From positions 1-64,000 of the forward strand of contig NZ_OMKA01000020.1 in the NCBI RefSeq assembly GCF_900299525.1: a DNA stretch of 64,000 bases, in the 5' to 3' direction. How positions within the stretch are numbered: the first letter of the stretch is position 1; each line of letters opens with the position of its first letter. Source of the stretch: Aquimarina sp. Aq78 (lineage in GTDB: Bacteria; Bacteroidota; Bacteroidia; Flavobacteriales; Flavobacteriaceae). The notes under the pieces are model-generated. The model ran no database searches, had not been told where the DNA came from, and saw nothing but the letters and a program-made list of their open reading frames with translations. Below are positions 1 to 10,223 of this stretch, one piece after another. Both the position numbers and the translations under genes were made by a program.

Positions 1-2486
1 TTGATTAGAACCTAAGTTTAAAACCTTTAATGCCCCCATACTACCAATAGATGTGGGAATAGTACCCGTCATGGCATTACGCTCAACAGTAAATGTTTCT
101 ACATTCACTAAATTGCCAACTGAATCTGGTAAAGGTCCTGATAATTTATTTATAGCAAAGTTAACGAAAGTTAGATGTACCAAGTCTCCAAAAGATATTG
201 GAATTCCTCCCGTCAATCCATTATATGATAAACTCAATTTTGTTACTTTTCCATTCTCAACAGTAACACCTGCCCAATCACAAACAGAAGAGTTAGGATC
301 ATTAACCAACCATGGTCTGTTATTGGCCTGTGTATTGGTCCAATTAGCGCCATCAGTACTATTGTATAAATCTACCAGAGCCTGTCTTTCTGCTGCAGAA
401 ACTCCACATGTTTCAGCTGGGCCTATCGATAGAGTTATTGGATTACGAATTAATGTTAAATCTGTAATTATGCTATTAGTAGCAGTGAAATGGTATACTC
501 CGGCATCAACATCTGTAGCATTAGAGATGACTAAATCTTTGCTTGTTGCTCCTGTAATAGCTACATCATTTTTATACCATTGGTAGCTATTGTTGATACT
601 TGTTAATGCTGTAGTTGTTAATGTAATTGATTGTCCTGTCGGTACTGATCTTGTTTCAGCCTGATCTATTTTACCTTGAGGTGTATATCGATATCTTGTT
701 AGGTTAGTCTGATAATTTGCATGTTCGGTTTCAAAATCATTGAACACAAAATTATTCCCTTCAAGTTCTAAAGTGTTTAAGATATCAGATGATGCAATTG
801 TTGATAATCCTGATGGTATTTTTCCAGAAAAACTATTGTTTGCAACAGACAGTGTACTTAACTTGGTTAAATCACCCAACTGGCTTGGCAATTGGCCTTC
901 TAATTTATTCCCTGTTAGGTATAAAAATGTTAAGTTAGAAAGGTTACCAAAATTACCAGGAATTGTTCCTGTAAAATTATTGAAGGCTAAATGAATAACT
1001 TTTAAATTCAAAAGAGTACCTAATCCTGTTGGGATATCACCACTCATTTTGTTTAAAAATAAAGATATCGTACTTAGGTTTGATAAATTAGAGATCGATG
1101 CAGGTAGTGTTCCTGTTAGTTTATTACGAGACAAGGATATATTTGTTAGATTAACCAAATCACCAATAGTAGTAGGAATGCTCCCAGAAAGTGTATTTCT
1201 GGTTAAGGATAATGATTCTAATCCCGATATGTTGGATATAGAATTCGGAATCGTACCCACCAAATTATTATTATCTAATTTTAAGGCTGTTACCTTATCT
1301 GCTACAACAGTAATCCCATACCAATCACTCACCAAAGAATTTGGATCATTAATCAACCATGGCTGATTATTAGCTTGTGTATTAGTCCAATTAGTCCCAT
1401 CTGTACTGGTATAAAAATCTATCAAAGCCTGACGTTCTGCGGCAGTGACTCGCCCAACTTCAGCATCAGAAATTGATACTGTAATTTCATTTCGGGTTAG
1501 TGTTAAGTCTGTAATTATGCTATTGGCAGCAGTGAAATGGTATACTCCGGCATCTGTGCCTGTAGCATTAGTGATCACTAAATCTTTACTCGTTGCTCCT
1601 GTAATAGCTATATTATCTTTGTACCACTGGTAACTATTATTTGTACTTATTAATGCTGCACCTGTTAATGTAATTGATTGCCCTGTAGATACTGATCTTG
1701 TTTCAGCTTGATCTATTTTGCCTTGAGGTGTATATCGATATCTTGTTAGATTGGCCTGATAATTTGCATGTTCAGTTTCAAAATCACTGAATACAAAATT
1801 ATTCCCTTCAAGTTCTAAAGTGTTTAAGATATCGGATGATGCAATTGTTGATAATCCTGATGGTATTTTTCCAGAAAAACTATTGTTTGCAACAGACAGT
1901 GTACTTAACTTGGTTAAATCACCCAACTGGCTTGGCAATTGGCCTTCTAATTTATTCCCTGTTAGGTATAAAAATGTTAAGTTAGAAAGGTTACCAAAAT
2001 TACCAGGAATTGTTCCTGTAAAATTATTGAAGGCTAAATGAATAACTTTTAAATTCAAAAGAGTACCTAATCCTGTTGGGATATCACCACTCATTTTGTT
2101 TAAAAATAAAGATATCGTACTTAGGTTTGATAAATTAGAGATCGATGCAGGTAGTGTTCCTGTTAGTTTATTACGAGACAAGGATATATTTGTTAGATTA
2201 ACCAGATCACCAATAGTAGTAGGAATGCTCCCAGAAAGTGTATTTCTGGTTAAGGATAATGATTCTAACCCTGATATGTTGGATATAGAATTCGGAATCG
2301 TACCTACCAAATTATTATTATCTAATTTTAAGGCTGTTACCTTATCTGCAACAAGTGTAACCCCATACCAATCACTCACCAAAGAATTTGGATCATTAAT
2401 CAACCATGGCTGGTTATTAGCCTGTGTATTGGTCCAATTAGCCCCATCAGTACTATTATAAAAATCTACCAAAGCCTGGCGTTCCT
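1..2486 (-). repeat. Tandem 1,047-bp coding repeats within the LRR protein
   Basis: The sequence repeats with a period of 1,047 bases (349 codons, in frame). Positions 773-1320 and 1820-2367 differ at only a few bases, including the LRR part. The third visible copy, at 1-392, is clearly more diverged. This points to recent duplication or gene conversion between the two 5'-proximal modules. Confidence 0.9.
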
Positions 2487-2589
2487 GAGAAGAGACTTGT
2501 GCTATTACAGATAGACTATTAAAAACAACTATTAGTACTAATAAAGAATACTTCGTGAGCTTTGATTGTATATAAGTTAGATTTTTCAT
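1..2589 (-). CDS. Secreted leucine-rich-repeat / Ig-like modular protein, 3' end outside window
   Basis: The minus-strand frame is open for 863 codons from ATG at 2589 to the window edge, so the C-terminus is missing. It starts with a signal peptide (about residues 1-31, ending VIAQ). It then repeats a 349-residue module: an N-cap (ERQALVDFY...DGANWTNT, near residues 36, 385 and 734), about eight plant-type LRRs of the L-x-N-x-L-x-G-x-IP kind, and an Ig-like domain (about 291-375, with WY and DAGVYHF). Such proteins are normally exported, and in this phylum often by type IX secretion, but the tail that would carry a sorting signal is not visible. It starts 47 bases after the RHS-like gene and is probably the last gene read from the promoter near 10200. 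Function is unknown; surface adhesion or recognition is an inference. Confidence 0.85.
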   Translation of the reverse strand, partial: MKNLTYIQSKLTKYSLLVLIVVFNSLSVIAQVSSQERQALVDFYNSTDGANWTNTQANNQPWLINDPNSLVSDWYGVTLVADKVTALKLDNNNLVGTIPNSISNISGLESLSLTRNTLSGSIPTTIGDLVNLTNISLSRNKLTGTLPASISNLSNLSTISLFLNKMSGDIPTGLGTLLNLKVIHLAFNNFTGTIPGNFGNLSNLTFLYLTGNKLEGQLPSQLGDLTKLSTLSVANNSFSGKIPSGLSTIASSDILNTLELEGNNFVFSDFETEHANYQANLTRYRYTPQGKIDQAETRSVSTGQSITLTGAALISTNNSYQWYKDNIAITGATSKDLVITNATGTDAGVYHFTAANSIITDLTLTRNEITVSISDAEVGRVTAAERQALIDFYTSTDGTNWTNTQANNQPWLINDPNSLVSDWYGITVVADKVTALKLDNNNLVGTIPNSISNISGLESLSLTRNTLSGSIPTTIGDLVNLTNISLSRNKLTGTLPASISNLSNLSTISLFLNKMSGDIPTGLGTLLNLKVIHLAFNNFTGTIPGNFGNLSNLTFLYLTGNKLEGQLPSQLGDLTKLSTLSVANNSFSGKIPSGLSTIASSDILNTLELEGNNFVFNDFETEHANYQTNLTRYRYTPQGKIDQAETRSVPTGQSITLTTTALTSINNSYQWYKNDVAITGATSKDLVISNATDVDAGVYHFTATNSIITDLTLIRNPITLSIGPAETCGVSAAERQALVDLYNSTDGANWTNTQANNRPWLVNDPNSSVCDWAGVTVENGKVTKLSLSYNGLTGGIPISFGDLVHLTFVNFAINKLSGPLPDSVGNLVNVETFTVERNAMTGTIPTSIGSMGALKVLNLGSNQ

Positions 2590-2636
2590 GTATCTAATTT
2601 GGTTTTCTTTTTTTGATGAATCAATTATTTATTATT

Positions 2637-5600
2637 TTATAATCTACATGGAGTGACACAAGTCAATCTATAATCACTATAATCAATAAAATTAACTGGG
2701 ACATTTCTAGGGCATTTTTTCAAATTGGCCATTACATCAATTGTAATTTCTGAATATTTGCCATTTATCAATTTTGATCCATTATTTCTATTTAATAAAA
2801 AGAATTCTGCTTTTGAATAATTATTTCGTTTACCACTTCTTCTATTTCTTGCTGCAATATCAAATTTCACAACAGCTCTTCCTCTTATATCCAACTGTAT
2901 TTCGGACTCGAAGTAAGTTTTATTATTAGCATTTGTAACTGCTATTTCTCCATTTATAAATGCTGCACAACCTCTATCTTCATTATGTAATAAAGTAACT
3001 GCAAAAGGCACTACTGCATTGGGTTTGCCCTGTATTGTTATTTCTGATCTTTTTGCCAAACAATATTCATAAGCACCATCTCCATTATGAGTATTCCTGT
3101 AATCAACTCCAACACGATCATCTGTTATTCTTGCATTAGAAATACTAGGAATTTCGGCATCATCACATTCACTCCCTATTCCATCTCCATCATAATCGTA
3201 ATTATTACTAGGTGTAAAAGGGCATAAATCTTCATCATCCTTAATTCCATCATTATCATAGTCTGTATCTTCAGGTAACTCACCAATAAGGTTACGTTCT
3301 AAAATTGCATTTTCATTTGCCGGGATTAATAAACTATTTCTACCGGTATGAGATACCTGATCTGTTATCCGTATCCCTTCAAACCCATCTTTGTCTGCCG
3401 AATTTTTAAAATTAAAATGGGCGCTATCAGATTTCATAAAGACATAATCTTCAAAACCATCCATCCCCATATCACGATATCTACTATTAGAACTTACTGC
3501 TGTTGGCAACGTATAATTATATCCGTATTGCGCAGCAGAATACCTCCCTAAAGCGTCTTTATTTTCTAATTCTGTTCCAAAAGGACTATACTGCGTAACT
3601 TCACTAGCAAATGTCCAGGCATCATTAGCTGTCCCAGATTTTCCCCAGGTTTTATCTTGCATCAGAGCATAATACGGCGTAAACTCTTTAAAATACCCTT
3701 CTCTACGAGTATTTACCTTAGAAGTTGTACCTTGATTAACATGGGAACGTTCTGTTAAATATGCATAGGAACGCTTTGCCCTCCATTCTCCCTTTGCGTT
3801 ATACACATAAGGGTTAAAAGGATTTTCAAAAGGGTAATCATCTTGTGAGATATCTTCAAGCTTCCCTCCATTTAAGGATTCTGGTGCAAATTTTAATTCA
3901 CTTTCACACTGGCAATTCCAGAAGTCATTATATTCTACTGCACTGGCGTTTACAATTCTTAAATTATCTACAGTTGGTGTATTTATATTTAGTGTGAATG
4001 TATTGGTATCTATTTGATTCAAATTTGCTCCAGTACTCCCTTTGATTGGGTTTTTCATCATTGTAATGGATCCCATATTGGCCATTTGTTGATTTCTACG
4101 TCCTGATCTTACAATTTTGAAGTCAATCTCCTCACTAATATCTGCTCCTTCAGAAGTATTAATAACACTTCCGTTTCTTTTCATTAACATCACTCCATCA
4201 CCCGCAGGATTAAACCCTACAATCCAAAGTCGATCGCTCTTCTTTGCTCTGCCATAGGTAGCTATTATTTCATCTCCTAGCGTAAAATATTTCTTAGCAT
4301 CAGGAATAGTAAAGAAGCTTCCCGATCTTTTCAAAGTTCCAGTAATACCTATATTACGAGATGCCTGCCCCATATTATCATAGGCCCAGTATGCAGGAAA
4401 ATTAAAATTGTAGTATTCATCATCAAATTCATTAACAGTTCGGGTTAATAATACTTGTCCCGTTTCTGCATCCCAGGCTTCATTTATAGTTGATACCTTA
4501 GATCCGAGATCTGTAGCTATTTTTTCTTTTAGTACTGCCGTTGTATGAATTACTTTGGTAGTGATAGTTGAATGGGCTATATTTTCCATCTTGGTCATAG
4601 AAGGGACCACCATAGGAACTGGAACTGGAAATACACCTATTATTAAAATAACTATGTTTCCTTTAAATCCTTTATTTTCGGATTTAGAATAACTTTCTCT
4701 AAAATCTGTAACCATATCATAATCTACTCCAATTTCTCTATCATAAAGTACTTTACCATCTTTTGAGATTATTGGTAGTTTATTATCTAATTTTGTTATA
4801 TCATTTTGTTGGGTACTATATTTATATTCTACAGATGATATGGCTTTATCCTGATGCTCTGCATATACTTTCTGAAAACGCATCTTTCCATTCATATCAT
4901 TGGTATGCACCATAAAACCCTGAGAAAGCGTAAATTCGTTTTTCATCGCGATGGGTGCCCCAAAAATTCCTTTTAACATATTCTTTAAAAAATCATTTTG
5001 GTTTGTTACCATACCAGCATCAATATCTGTGTAATCAACAACAGTTGGATAATCTTTGGATGTAAAATATTCGGTTACGACCTTACCTGTTGCGTGTTTT
5101 GATATTCCTTCTCGTGCAAGATTACTTACTGTTACTTTACTATAGGTAATTACTGAAGAAGGGAAGAAAGATTCTCCAAATGGTTTCTCTATATAATTTA
5201 CTTCACGAGGAGCTACCAGACGATCCGAATGATTATAAAATGGTTCTACAAATGGATTTTCCTTACTCTGATTAGGCTCATAAGTAGCAACACCACTAGA
5301 ACTCCCGTCATCTAAAGTATATTCATAAGTTTGCCCATACTCTTTATTATACTTTTCATTAGTATCAGGAATTGTGGCATCCACCATTTTATTCCACTGA
5401 TCTCTCATCACCAATTTCTTTATCCTTACACCGCCTCCTAACTTATATTTTCCAGGAGCTGACAAGCGTATCCAGGACTTTTCTGGTATAAAACGCTGTG
5501 CACATAAAAATTCATTACTTCTTAACTTAGCATTAGGGCCTGTGACAAGATCTTTGATTGCAGCAACACTACTAATCAATTTCTTTGCTATACTCTCTAA

Positions 5601-8600
5601 ATTTTCAGATCTATAATCCATGTTAATTCCATACACCAATCCATTTAGGTATTGTCTTCCAAAATACCATCCTGCTTTAGAGATCGGATTGACTTGTTTA
5701 GTACCTAAAACTCCGCCTTCGATATCCGTCATTTTCATGGGAATGGCCGCATACACTTCTCCATTTGTTTTTTTAAATACATTGATCTGTTTATTTTTGG
5801 AGATTTCAAAATATCCGGTTACATAGTCATAATCATTACTAGTATCAGATAATGCCCCGGCTTTAGTCATATTCATTAAGAATCTAAAATAAATCGGTTT
5901 ATTCTCAATCCCTTTTAAATATTTTGATCTAAAATCAGCATCTGTTGTAGCTGTTTCTCCTGACTGAAGTTTTACATACAAATAATCTGCATCTCCATCA
6001 AAAACATTTAATGCTCCTGACTTATATAGTTTTTTATTTCCCTCAGGATTAGAAGGGTTCGGTTTTTCACCTGTTCCTACCACTTTAAACATTTGCAACG
6101 CATCACGATCCTGAACATATTGATAGTCATCACTTTCATATGTCAAGTCGATTTTTCCACCTGATGGTAAATCAATAGATGTTAATGACCAAGCTGAAGA
6201 GAAAGAATCCTGTAGCTTACGATCATCCTGTTGTATAAAGGCAAATTCTGGTGCTGTAATAGCATCTCCTGTATTACAAAAGCCCGTATTGCCCCCTTCA
6301 AAATTAGGATTCATTTGAGGTACATCTACCCCGCTTTCATTCTTAATATATACTACGTTACCATTCTGGTCGTATTGTAATGCGTCTTTAACAATCGGCT
6401 TATATCCACCCCAAACATCATAGGATTTTAGGTTATAATCTGGATTAAATCCATCATAATTAAAAGTATACGGAGTATACTTACCCATTTTAGAATCTCG
6501 ATAGGTAAAATATACTTTTTTTAATGTTAATTTTCCACCTTCATTACGTAACTCATTCCCATTAGGAGCTTCTCCTTTATTATTATCTACTTTTTTACAC
6601 TGAGAATAATCATAGACAAAATGTGCTGTTTTGATAGCACTTATTGGCAAATCATTAGTAGCATCATCATCTAATATTTTTGCCTTAAGAGCTTCTGGTT
6701 TTGAATACAGCCTAACCTTATCTATTTTGTACATTTGTTGTCCAGAAGATGGGGCTCCTCCATTCTCTCCTGCAACTCCACGTGCATCTTTACGAGGAGA
6801 AAGGTCAAATATCGCTACATGAGTTTTGGTGACAATTTTATCAATATATTTTATCTCTTTCTCTCCATAGATATAACTTCCTTTTTGATCCGCTTTATTG
6901 GTATTTAAACCAGCATTATAGGAAGCTTGCATTGCTCCATAAGGGATTCTCCATTTGTATGTATCTTCTTTATTGGTATACACAAAATTGGTATACGCTC
7001 CTAGATCATCATCTGTAGGGCCATCTCCTTTCAAATCCTCATAATCTGAAGACAATACAGAAGATAATAAGTACGTATGTGCATAAGAAGGTGTGTTTAC
7101 AGCATTAAAATAATGATCTATTCCACTTCTATTTCCTGTAGAATTTTCACCCCCTTGATATGTAACAAGTCCTGTAGCACAGTTATAAGCATTACTATTT
7201 GTGGTAAATGCAACTTCTCTTTTAACATTATTATAAGCTGTTTCTCCAAAAACATATGTAGAACCATCAGCTTTTTGTACTCTTACTTCTGCAGTGTGGT
7301 GAGGCTCTGCTTCCTTATTTATGCGAGAGTCTACGTAGTTCTTATTATTGTAAAATCTAGGTAGTTCTTCTGCACTTATTTTTTGTATGTTTTGATTACG
7401 AACATCTCTATTGCTTCGTTTAAATTTCTTTTTAAATTCAGCCCCACCCAAATCTTTATATTCGGGAGTGAAGTTATCAGTATACGTTTTTATTCTAAAA
7501 CGGTTATTTGCATATCTATCAAAACTACTTCTGCTTCCTCCAATTTTTAATGTTACTGGAGCATATCCTCCTAAATCTTCAAATAATTCCTGATCCTTAT
7601 CTATCCTTGGCTCTCCTATATATTTGTAATACACCGGTTCATAGTCTAATGAATCTCCTGCTTCTTTAATATCTTCTTTCTCTTGTTTAAAATGTTGCAA
7701 TGCTTTAGTATTCCATATCCCGGTATGACTCTCGGATGGTGCATATGTAAAGTTAACTCCTGCGTGCATCCCTGTCCCTGGCTCTATTTCTACTCCTAAA
7801 CTAAAACTATCATTTTCATCCTCAACAAATACATCGTTTATTTGCCCTATCTGACTTCGAAATGGCCTAAACATTCCTCCTATCCCTTGTCCTTGAACAG
7901 TATATAAATCATAAGTGTAATTTGTAGTAGGAAGCGCTAAAGTTGTTTTACTAATAAGTTGTTCTTTTTCTCTATTATAATCCAGTATATCATTAGGGTT
8001 GGCAAAACCTGTAAACTCATACCCATATGCTTTTTCTAATTTAAATGGGTCTTTTATTTTTTGTACCGCACCCATAGCAGAAACTTCAAACTCCCCATCT
8101 ATTCCCCATATATCTCCACCTACAGAAATTGCTACTGTACCACTGATATCTGTAAAAGCAGTACGTTTACGTGGAGTCCATGTTGGAGTACTAAAAGAAT
8201 AAGAACCCGAACCAGAGGAAAGAGATTTTTCTATTTTCATCTCATCAAACACTCCTTTAGAGAGATTAACTGAAGCTCCCATATTAAATGAACTTAATCC
8301 TCTATTAGAATTATAGGATACTCCTGCATTTAAACTCCCTCCTACCGCACTATCAAACAAAGATCCATTTCCAATTTTAGCATTAACACTTGGCGATATG
8401 GTAGCACCATCTGTAACTGAACTACTACCCTGAATTCCCACAGAAACTCCTTCTGCTAAACCAAATTGTATACCGTAAGACGGCTTAAAAGAGGTACCTG
8501 TGTAATTATTATACTTTACATCCATCCCAAAAGAAACCTTTACTCCATCCGGTGCCTCAAGTCCAAAAAGTTGAATATCCAAACCTGTATATACTCCTAC

Positions 8601-8996
8601 AGTAACATTATTCTTCATGTTATTTTCATAGGTCATTTCATCCCCTTTAAAATCATCAGGAATTCCTCGTACTTGTCGATTGATTTGCCCTACATTAAGA
8701 TTCCATCCTAGCCCAACCCAGGAAGATTCCTGATCCATGGTTACTCCAGAATCATAAGCCAGGTTTAACGGATATCCTCCAACATCCATAACAGGTATAT
8801 TGTAGTTAAAGTTTCCCGAGGATAAATTCACCATATCTGAAGTTCCGATAGGTGTAAATGACTTAAACTCTGGTTGTGATGGACCGCTGGTTAATGCCCA
8901 CAATTGCATAGGCTGCATCATTTGTACAATCAATTGTATTGCCAAATAGCTTGCAATTACTTTTGTAACTTTACTCTTTCGTATTGTATTGATCAT
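2637..8996 (-). CDS. Giant secreted RHS/SpvB-like protein with thrombospondin type 3 repeats
   Basis: The protein has 2,119 residues. An N-terminal hydrophobic stretch (about 12-36) looks like a signal peptide. Residues about 45-110 (SSGNFNYNIPVMDVGGYPLN..., SSWVGLGWNLN) match the characteristic start of Bacteroidetes RHS/SpvB-like giants. The middle is a long beta-rich region. Near residues 1902-1945 there are two D-x-D-x-DG-x-x-D motifs (DYDNDGIKDDEDLC, DYDGDGIGSECDD) typical of calcium-binding thrombospondin type 3 repeats, followed by a C-terminal domain of about 170 residues. I see no RHS core motif (RHSAAE-like) and no recognisable toxin tip. It lies 21 bases after the lipoprotein gene and 47 before the LRR gene. 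It is probably exported and surface-exposed; its function is unknown. Confidence 0.7.
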   Translation of the reverse strand: MINTIRKSKVTKVIASYLAIQLIVQMMQPMQLWALTSGPSQPEFKSFTPIGTSDMVNLSSGNFNYNIPVMDVGGYPLNLAYDSGVTMDQESSWVGLGWNLNVGQINRQVRGIPDDFKGDEMTYENNMKNNVTVGVYTGLDIQLFGLEAPDGVKVSFGMDVKYNNYTGTSFKPSYGIQFGLAEGVSVGIQGSSSVTDGATISPSVNAKIGNGSLFDSAVGGSLNAGVSYNSNRGLSSFNMGASVNLSKGVFDEMKIEKSLSSGSGSYSFSTPTWTPRKRTAFTDISGTVAISVGGDIWGIDGEFEVSAMGAVQKIKDPFKLEKAYGYEFTGFANPNDILDYNREKEQLISKTTLALPTTNYTYDLYTVQGQGIGGMFRPFRSQIGQINDVFVEDENDSFSLGVEIEPGTGMHAGVNFTYAPSESHTGIWNTKALQHFKQEKEDIKEAGDSLDYEPVYYKYIGEPRIDKDQELFEDLGGYAPVTLKIGGSRSSFDRYANNRFRIKTYTDNFTPEYKDLGGAEFKKKFKRSNRDVRNQNIQKISAEELPRFYNNKNYVDSRINKEAEPHHTAEVRVQKADGSTYVFGETAYNNVKREVAFTTNSNAYNCATGLVTYQGGENSTGNRSGIDHYFNAVNTPSYAHTYLLSSVLSSDYEDLKGDGPTDDDLGAYTNFVYTNKEDTYKWRIPYGAMQASYNAGLNTNKADQKGSYIYGEKEIKYIDKIVTKTHVAIFDLSPRKDARGVAGENGGAPSSGQQMYKIDKVRLYSKPEALKAKILDDDATNDLPISAIKTAHFVYDYSQCKKVDNNKGEAPNGNELRNEGGKLTLKKVYFTYRDSKMGKYTPYTFNYDGFNPDYNLKSYDVWGGYKPIVKDALQYDQNGNVVYIKNESGVDVPQMNPNFEGGNTGFCNTGDAITAPEFAFIQQDDRKLQDSFSSAWSLTSIDLPSGGKIDLTYESDDYQYVQDRDALQMFKVVGTGEKPNPSNPEGNKKLYKSGALNVFDGDADYLYVKLQSGETATTDADFRSKYLKGIENKPIYFRFLMNMTKAGALSDTSNDYDYVTGYFEISKNKQINVFKKTNGEVYAAIPMKMTDIEGGVLGTKQVNPISKAGWYFGRQYLNGLVYGINMDYRSENLESIAKKLISSVAAIKDLVTGPNAKLRSNEFLCAQRFIPEKSWIRLSAPGKYKLGGGVRIKKLVMRDQWNKMVDATIPDTNEKYNKEYGQTYEYTLDDGSSSGVATYEPNQSKENPFVEPFYNHSDRLVAPREVNYIEKPFGESFFPSSVITYSKVTVSNLAREGISKHATGKVVTEYFTSKDYPTVVDYTDIDAGMVTNQNDFLKNMLKGIFGAPIAMKNEFTLSQGFMVHTNDMNGKMRFQKVYAEHQDKAISSVEYKYSTQQNDITKLDNKLPIISKDGKVLYDREIGVDYDMVTDFRESYSKSENKGFKGNIVILIIGVFPVPVPMVVPSMTKMENIAHSTITTKVIHTTAVLKEKIATDLGSKVSTINEAWDAETGQVLLTRTVNEFDDEYYNFNFPAYWAYDNMGQASRNIGITGTLKRSGSFFTIPDAKKYFTLGDEIIATYGRAKKSDRLWIVGFNPAGDGVMLMKRNGSVINTSEGADISEEIDFKIVRSGRRNQQMANMGSITMMKNPIKGSTGANLNQIDTNTFTLNINTPTVDNLRIVNASAVEYNDFWNCQCESELKFAPESLNGGKLEDISQDDYPFENPFNPYVYNAKGEWRAKRSYAYLTERSHVNQGTTSKVNTRREGYFKEFTPYYALMQDKTWGKSGTANDAWTFASEVTQYSPFGTELENKDALGRYSAAQYGYNYTLPTAVSSNSRYRDMGMDGFEDYVFMKSDSAHFNFKNSADKDGFEGIRITDQVSHTGRNSLLIPANENAILERNLIGELPEDTDYDNDGIKDDEDLCPFTPSNNYDYDGDGIGSECDDAEIPSISNARITDDRVGVDYRNTHNGDGAYEYCLAKRSEITIQGKPNAVVPFAVTLLHNEDRGCAAFINGEIAVTNANNKTYFESEIQLDIRGRAVVKFDIAARNRRSGKRNNYSKAEFFLLNRNNGSKLINGKYSEITIDVMANLKKCPRNVPVNFIDYSDYRLTCVTPCRL

Positions 8997-9017
8997 ATAA
9001 CTAGGTGTGTTATAATA

Positions 9018-9629
9018 TTATAACTTAATAGGTGTTTCTGTAAACTTAAATTTTAGTATCCCGTTTCCAAACAAGTGGTCCTCATATATAAGCTTAATGT
9101 TTTCCTCTGGTAAAATGTTACCAAAATGCAATAGCAATCTTTTAAAAGGAGCTACTTTAAAATTTCTTTCGAATGTGGTACCTAAACAAGGAATAGTATC
9201 TCCCGATTGTGTGACAATTTTGAAATCATTTTCTATTGTAAAAGACATATACTTAACAGCCGATTCATAATCACGATTGGTATATTCTGATTTTAATACA
9301 TCATCTTCCTGCTCTTGTTTAAATTCTATTTCGATTACTCGTTCATTTTTAAGAGATTCATATATAGAATCTACTTTTTGAAGATCTTGATTTCCTTCAT
9401 TTTTCAGAATATAATATTGTAAAGGAACTAGTGTAGCTTTGTACTCTATGTCAGACAAAAAATGAGAAACAGATTTAGATTTCCAACCAGAATTCTCTAA
9501 ATTGAAGAGTTTATATTCTATTTTCGAATCTTGAGTTTTCTTTTCTTTTACACAAGAAGAAAACAACAATAACATACACCCAAAAACAAACAACATATTT
9601 TTCTTACGCATATAAAAATTCGGTGTCAT
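9018..9629 (-). CDS. Lipoprotein of unknown function
   Basis: The product has a short basic start, a hydrophobic segment and a lipobox (LLLFSSC) followed by a charged linker, so it should be a lipid-anchored periplasmic or outer-membrane protein. The frame is open further upstream, to 9662. I chose ATG at 9629 because an AAGGA-like sequence lies about ten bases before it and the start then falls just after the stop of the preceding gene. ATG at 9611 (MRKKNM) is the other good option. I recognise no family. It lies between the OmpH-like gene and the RHS-like giant and probably works with them. Confidence 0.6.
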   Translation of the reverse strand: MTPNFYMRKKNMLFVFGCMLLLFSSCVKEKKTQDSKIEYKLFNLENSGWKSKSVSHFLSDIEYKATLVPLQYYILKNEGNQDLQKVDSIYESLKNERVIEIEFKQEQEDDVLKSEYTNRDYESAVKYMSFTIENDFKIVTQSGDTIPCLGTTFERNFKVAPFKRLLLHFGNILPEENIKLIYEDHLFGNGILKFKFTETPIKL

Positions 9630-9633
9630 AATT

Positions 9634-10140
9634 TTAGTTTCCTTCATATTTGGTATTTGCATATTCTAATACTTTTGTTGTTATATCGATTTCTTCCTGA
9701 GCATACATAACATTGCCTACACCCTGTGTTCCCAATATAATCTTGCATTGATTTGCAATGCCATATTCTTTTATATATTGATCTAATCTATTCCAAACTT
9801 TTTGGCGTATATCTTTAGAGAGATAATCATTCATTTTTTTTAACTCCTGATCTTCTGTTCTTAATTGCACTTCTAATTCCTGAGTTTTTTCTTTATTCTC
9901 TTGTTCTCTAAAAATAGAATAGATTGTATATAAGCTGTCTAGTTTCTTTTTTTGTTTTGTAATTTTTTCAGTATTAATTTTCCCTAAATCCTGAGACATA
10001 TTAAAGCCATTAAAAAGTTTAATATTATCTACATAAACAATATCAGCACTAGAAGGTTTAGGAAAATAAAATGTTATAAAAATTACTATCAATAACAAGA
10101 CGTTACATATCAATAGAAAAGTTGTGTGATTCTTTTTCAA
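9634..10140 (-). CDS. OmpH/Skp-like membrane-anchored protein
   Basis: The protein has 168 residues, with one N-terminal hydrophobic segment (about 8-26) that may stay uncleaved as an anchor. It then has IVYVDNIKLFNGF, a long charged helix-rich middle (about 50-125) and a C-terminal motif (YGIANQCKIILGTQG...DITTKVLEYAN). This is the pattern of OmpH/Skp family periplasmic chaperones, where the helices form tentacles and the start and end form the core. It is the first gene after the promoter near 10200. A chaperone role for the giant secreted protein downstream is an inference from gene order. Confidence 0.65.
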   Translation of the reverse strand: MKKNHTTFLLICNVLLLIVIFITFYFPKPSSADIVYVDNIKLFNGFNMSQDLGKINTEKITKQKKKLDSLYTIYSIFREQENKEKTQELEVQLRTEDQELKKMNDYLSKDIRQKVWNRLDQYIKEYGIANQCKIILGTQGVGNVMYAQEEIDITTKVLEYANTKYEGN

Positions 10141-10192
10141 TATTGTAAATTTTTATTTTTTAAAGTATTAAGTCTATTTTTTCAAAAAGTGC

Positions 10193-10223
10193 CAAAACTA
10201 CTACATATATAGTAATCTGTCAA
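10193..10223 (-). promoter_or_regulatory. Bacteroidetes-type promoter for the OmpH-like/RHS/LRR operon
   Basis: Read on the minus strand there is a -7 box TAGTTTTG (10193-10200), a perfect match to TAnnTTTG. A TTG at 10221-10223 lies 20 bases upstream of it, the normal -33 spacing. It sits about 50 bases before the OmpH-like start codon. Confidence 0.6.

Noticed and set aside
53-2461. Open frames on the plus strand across the LRR gene
   Set aside because: They are antisense to a continuous 863-codon minus-strand frame with signal peptide and LRR motifs, and their periodicity simply mirrors its repeats.
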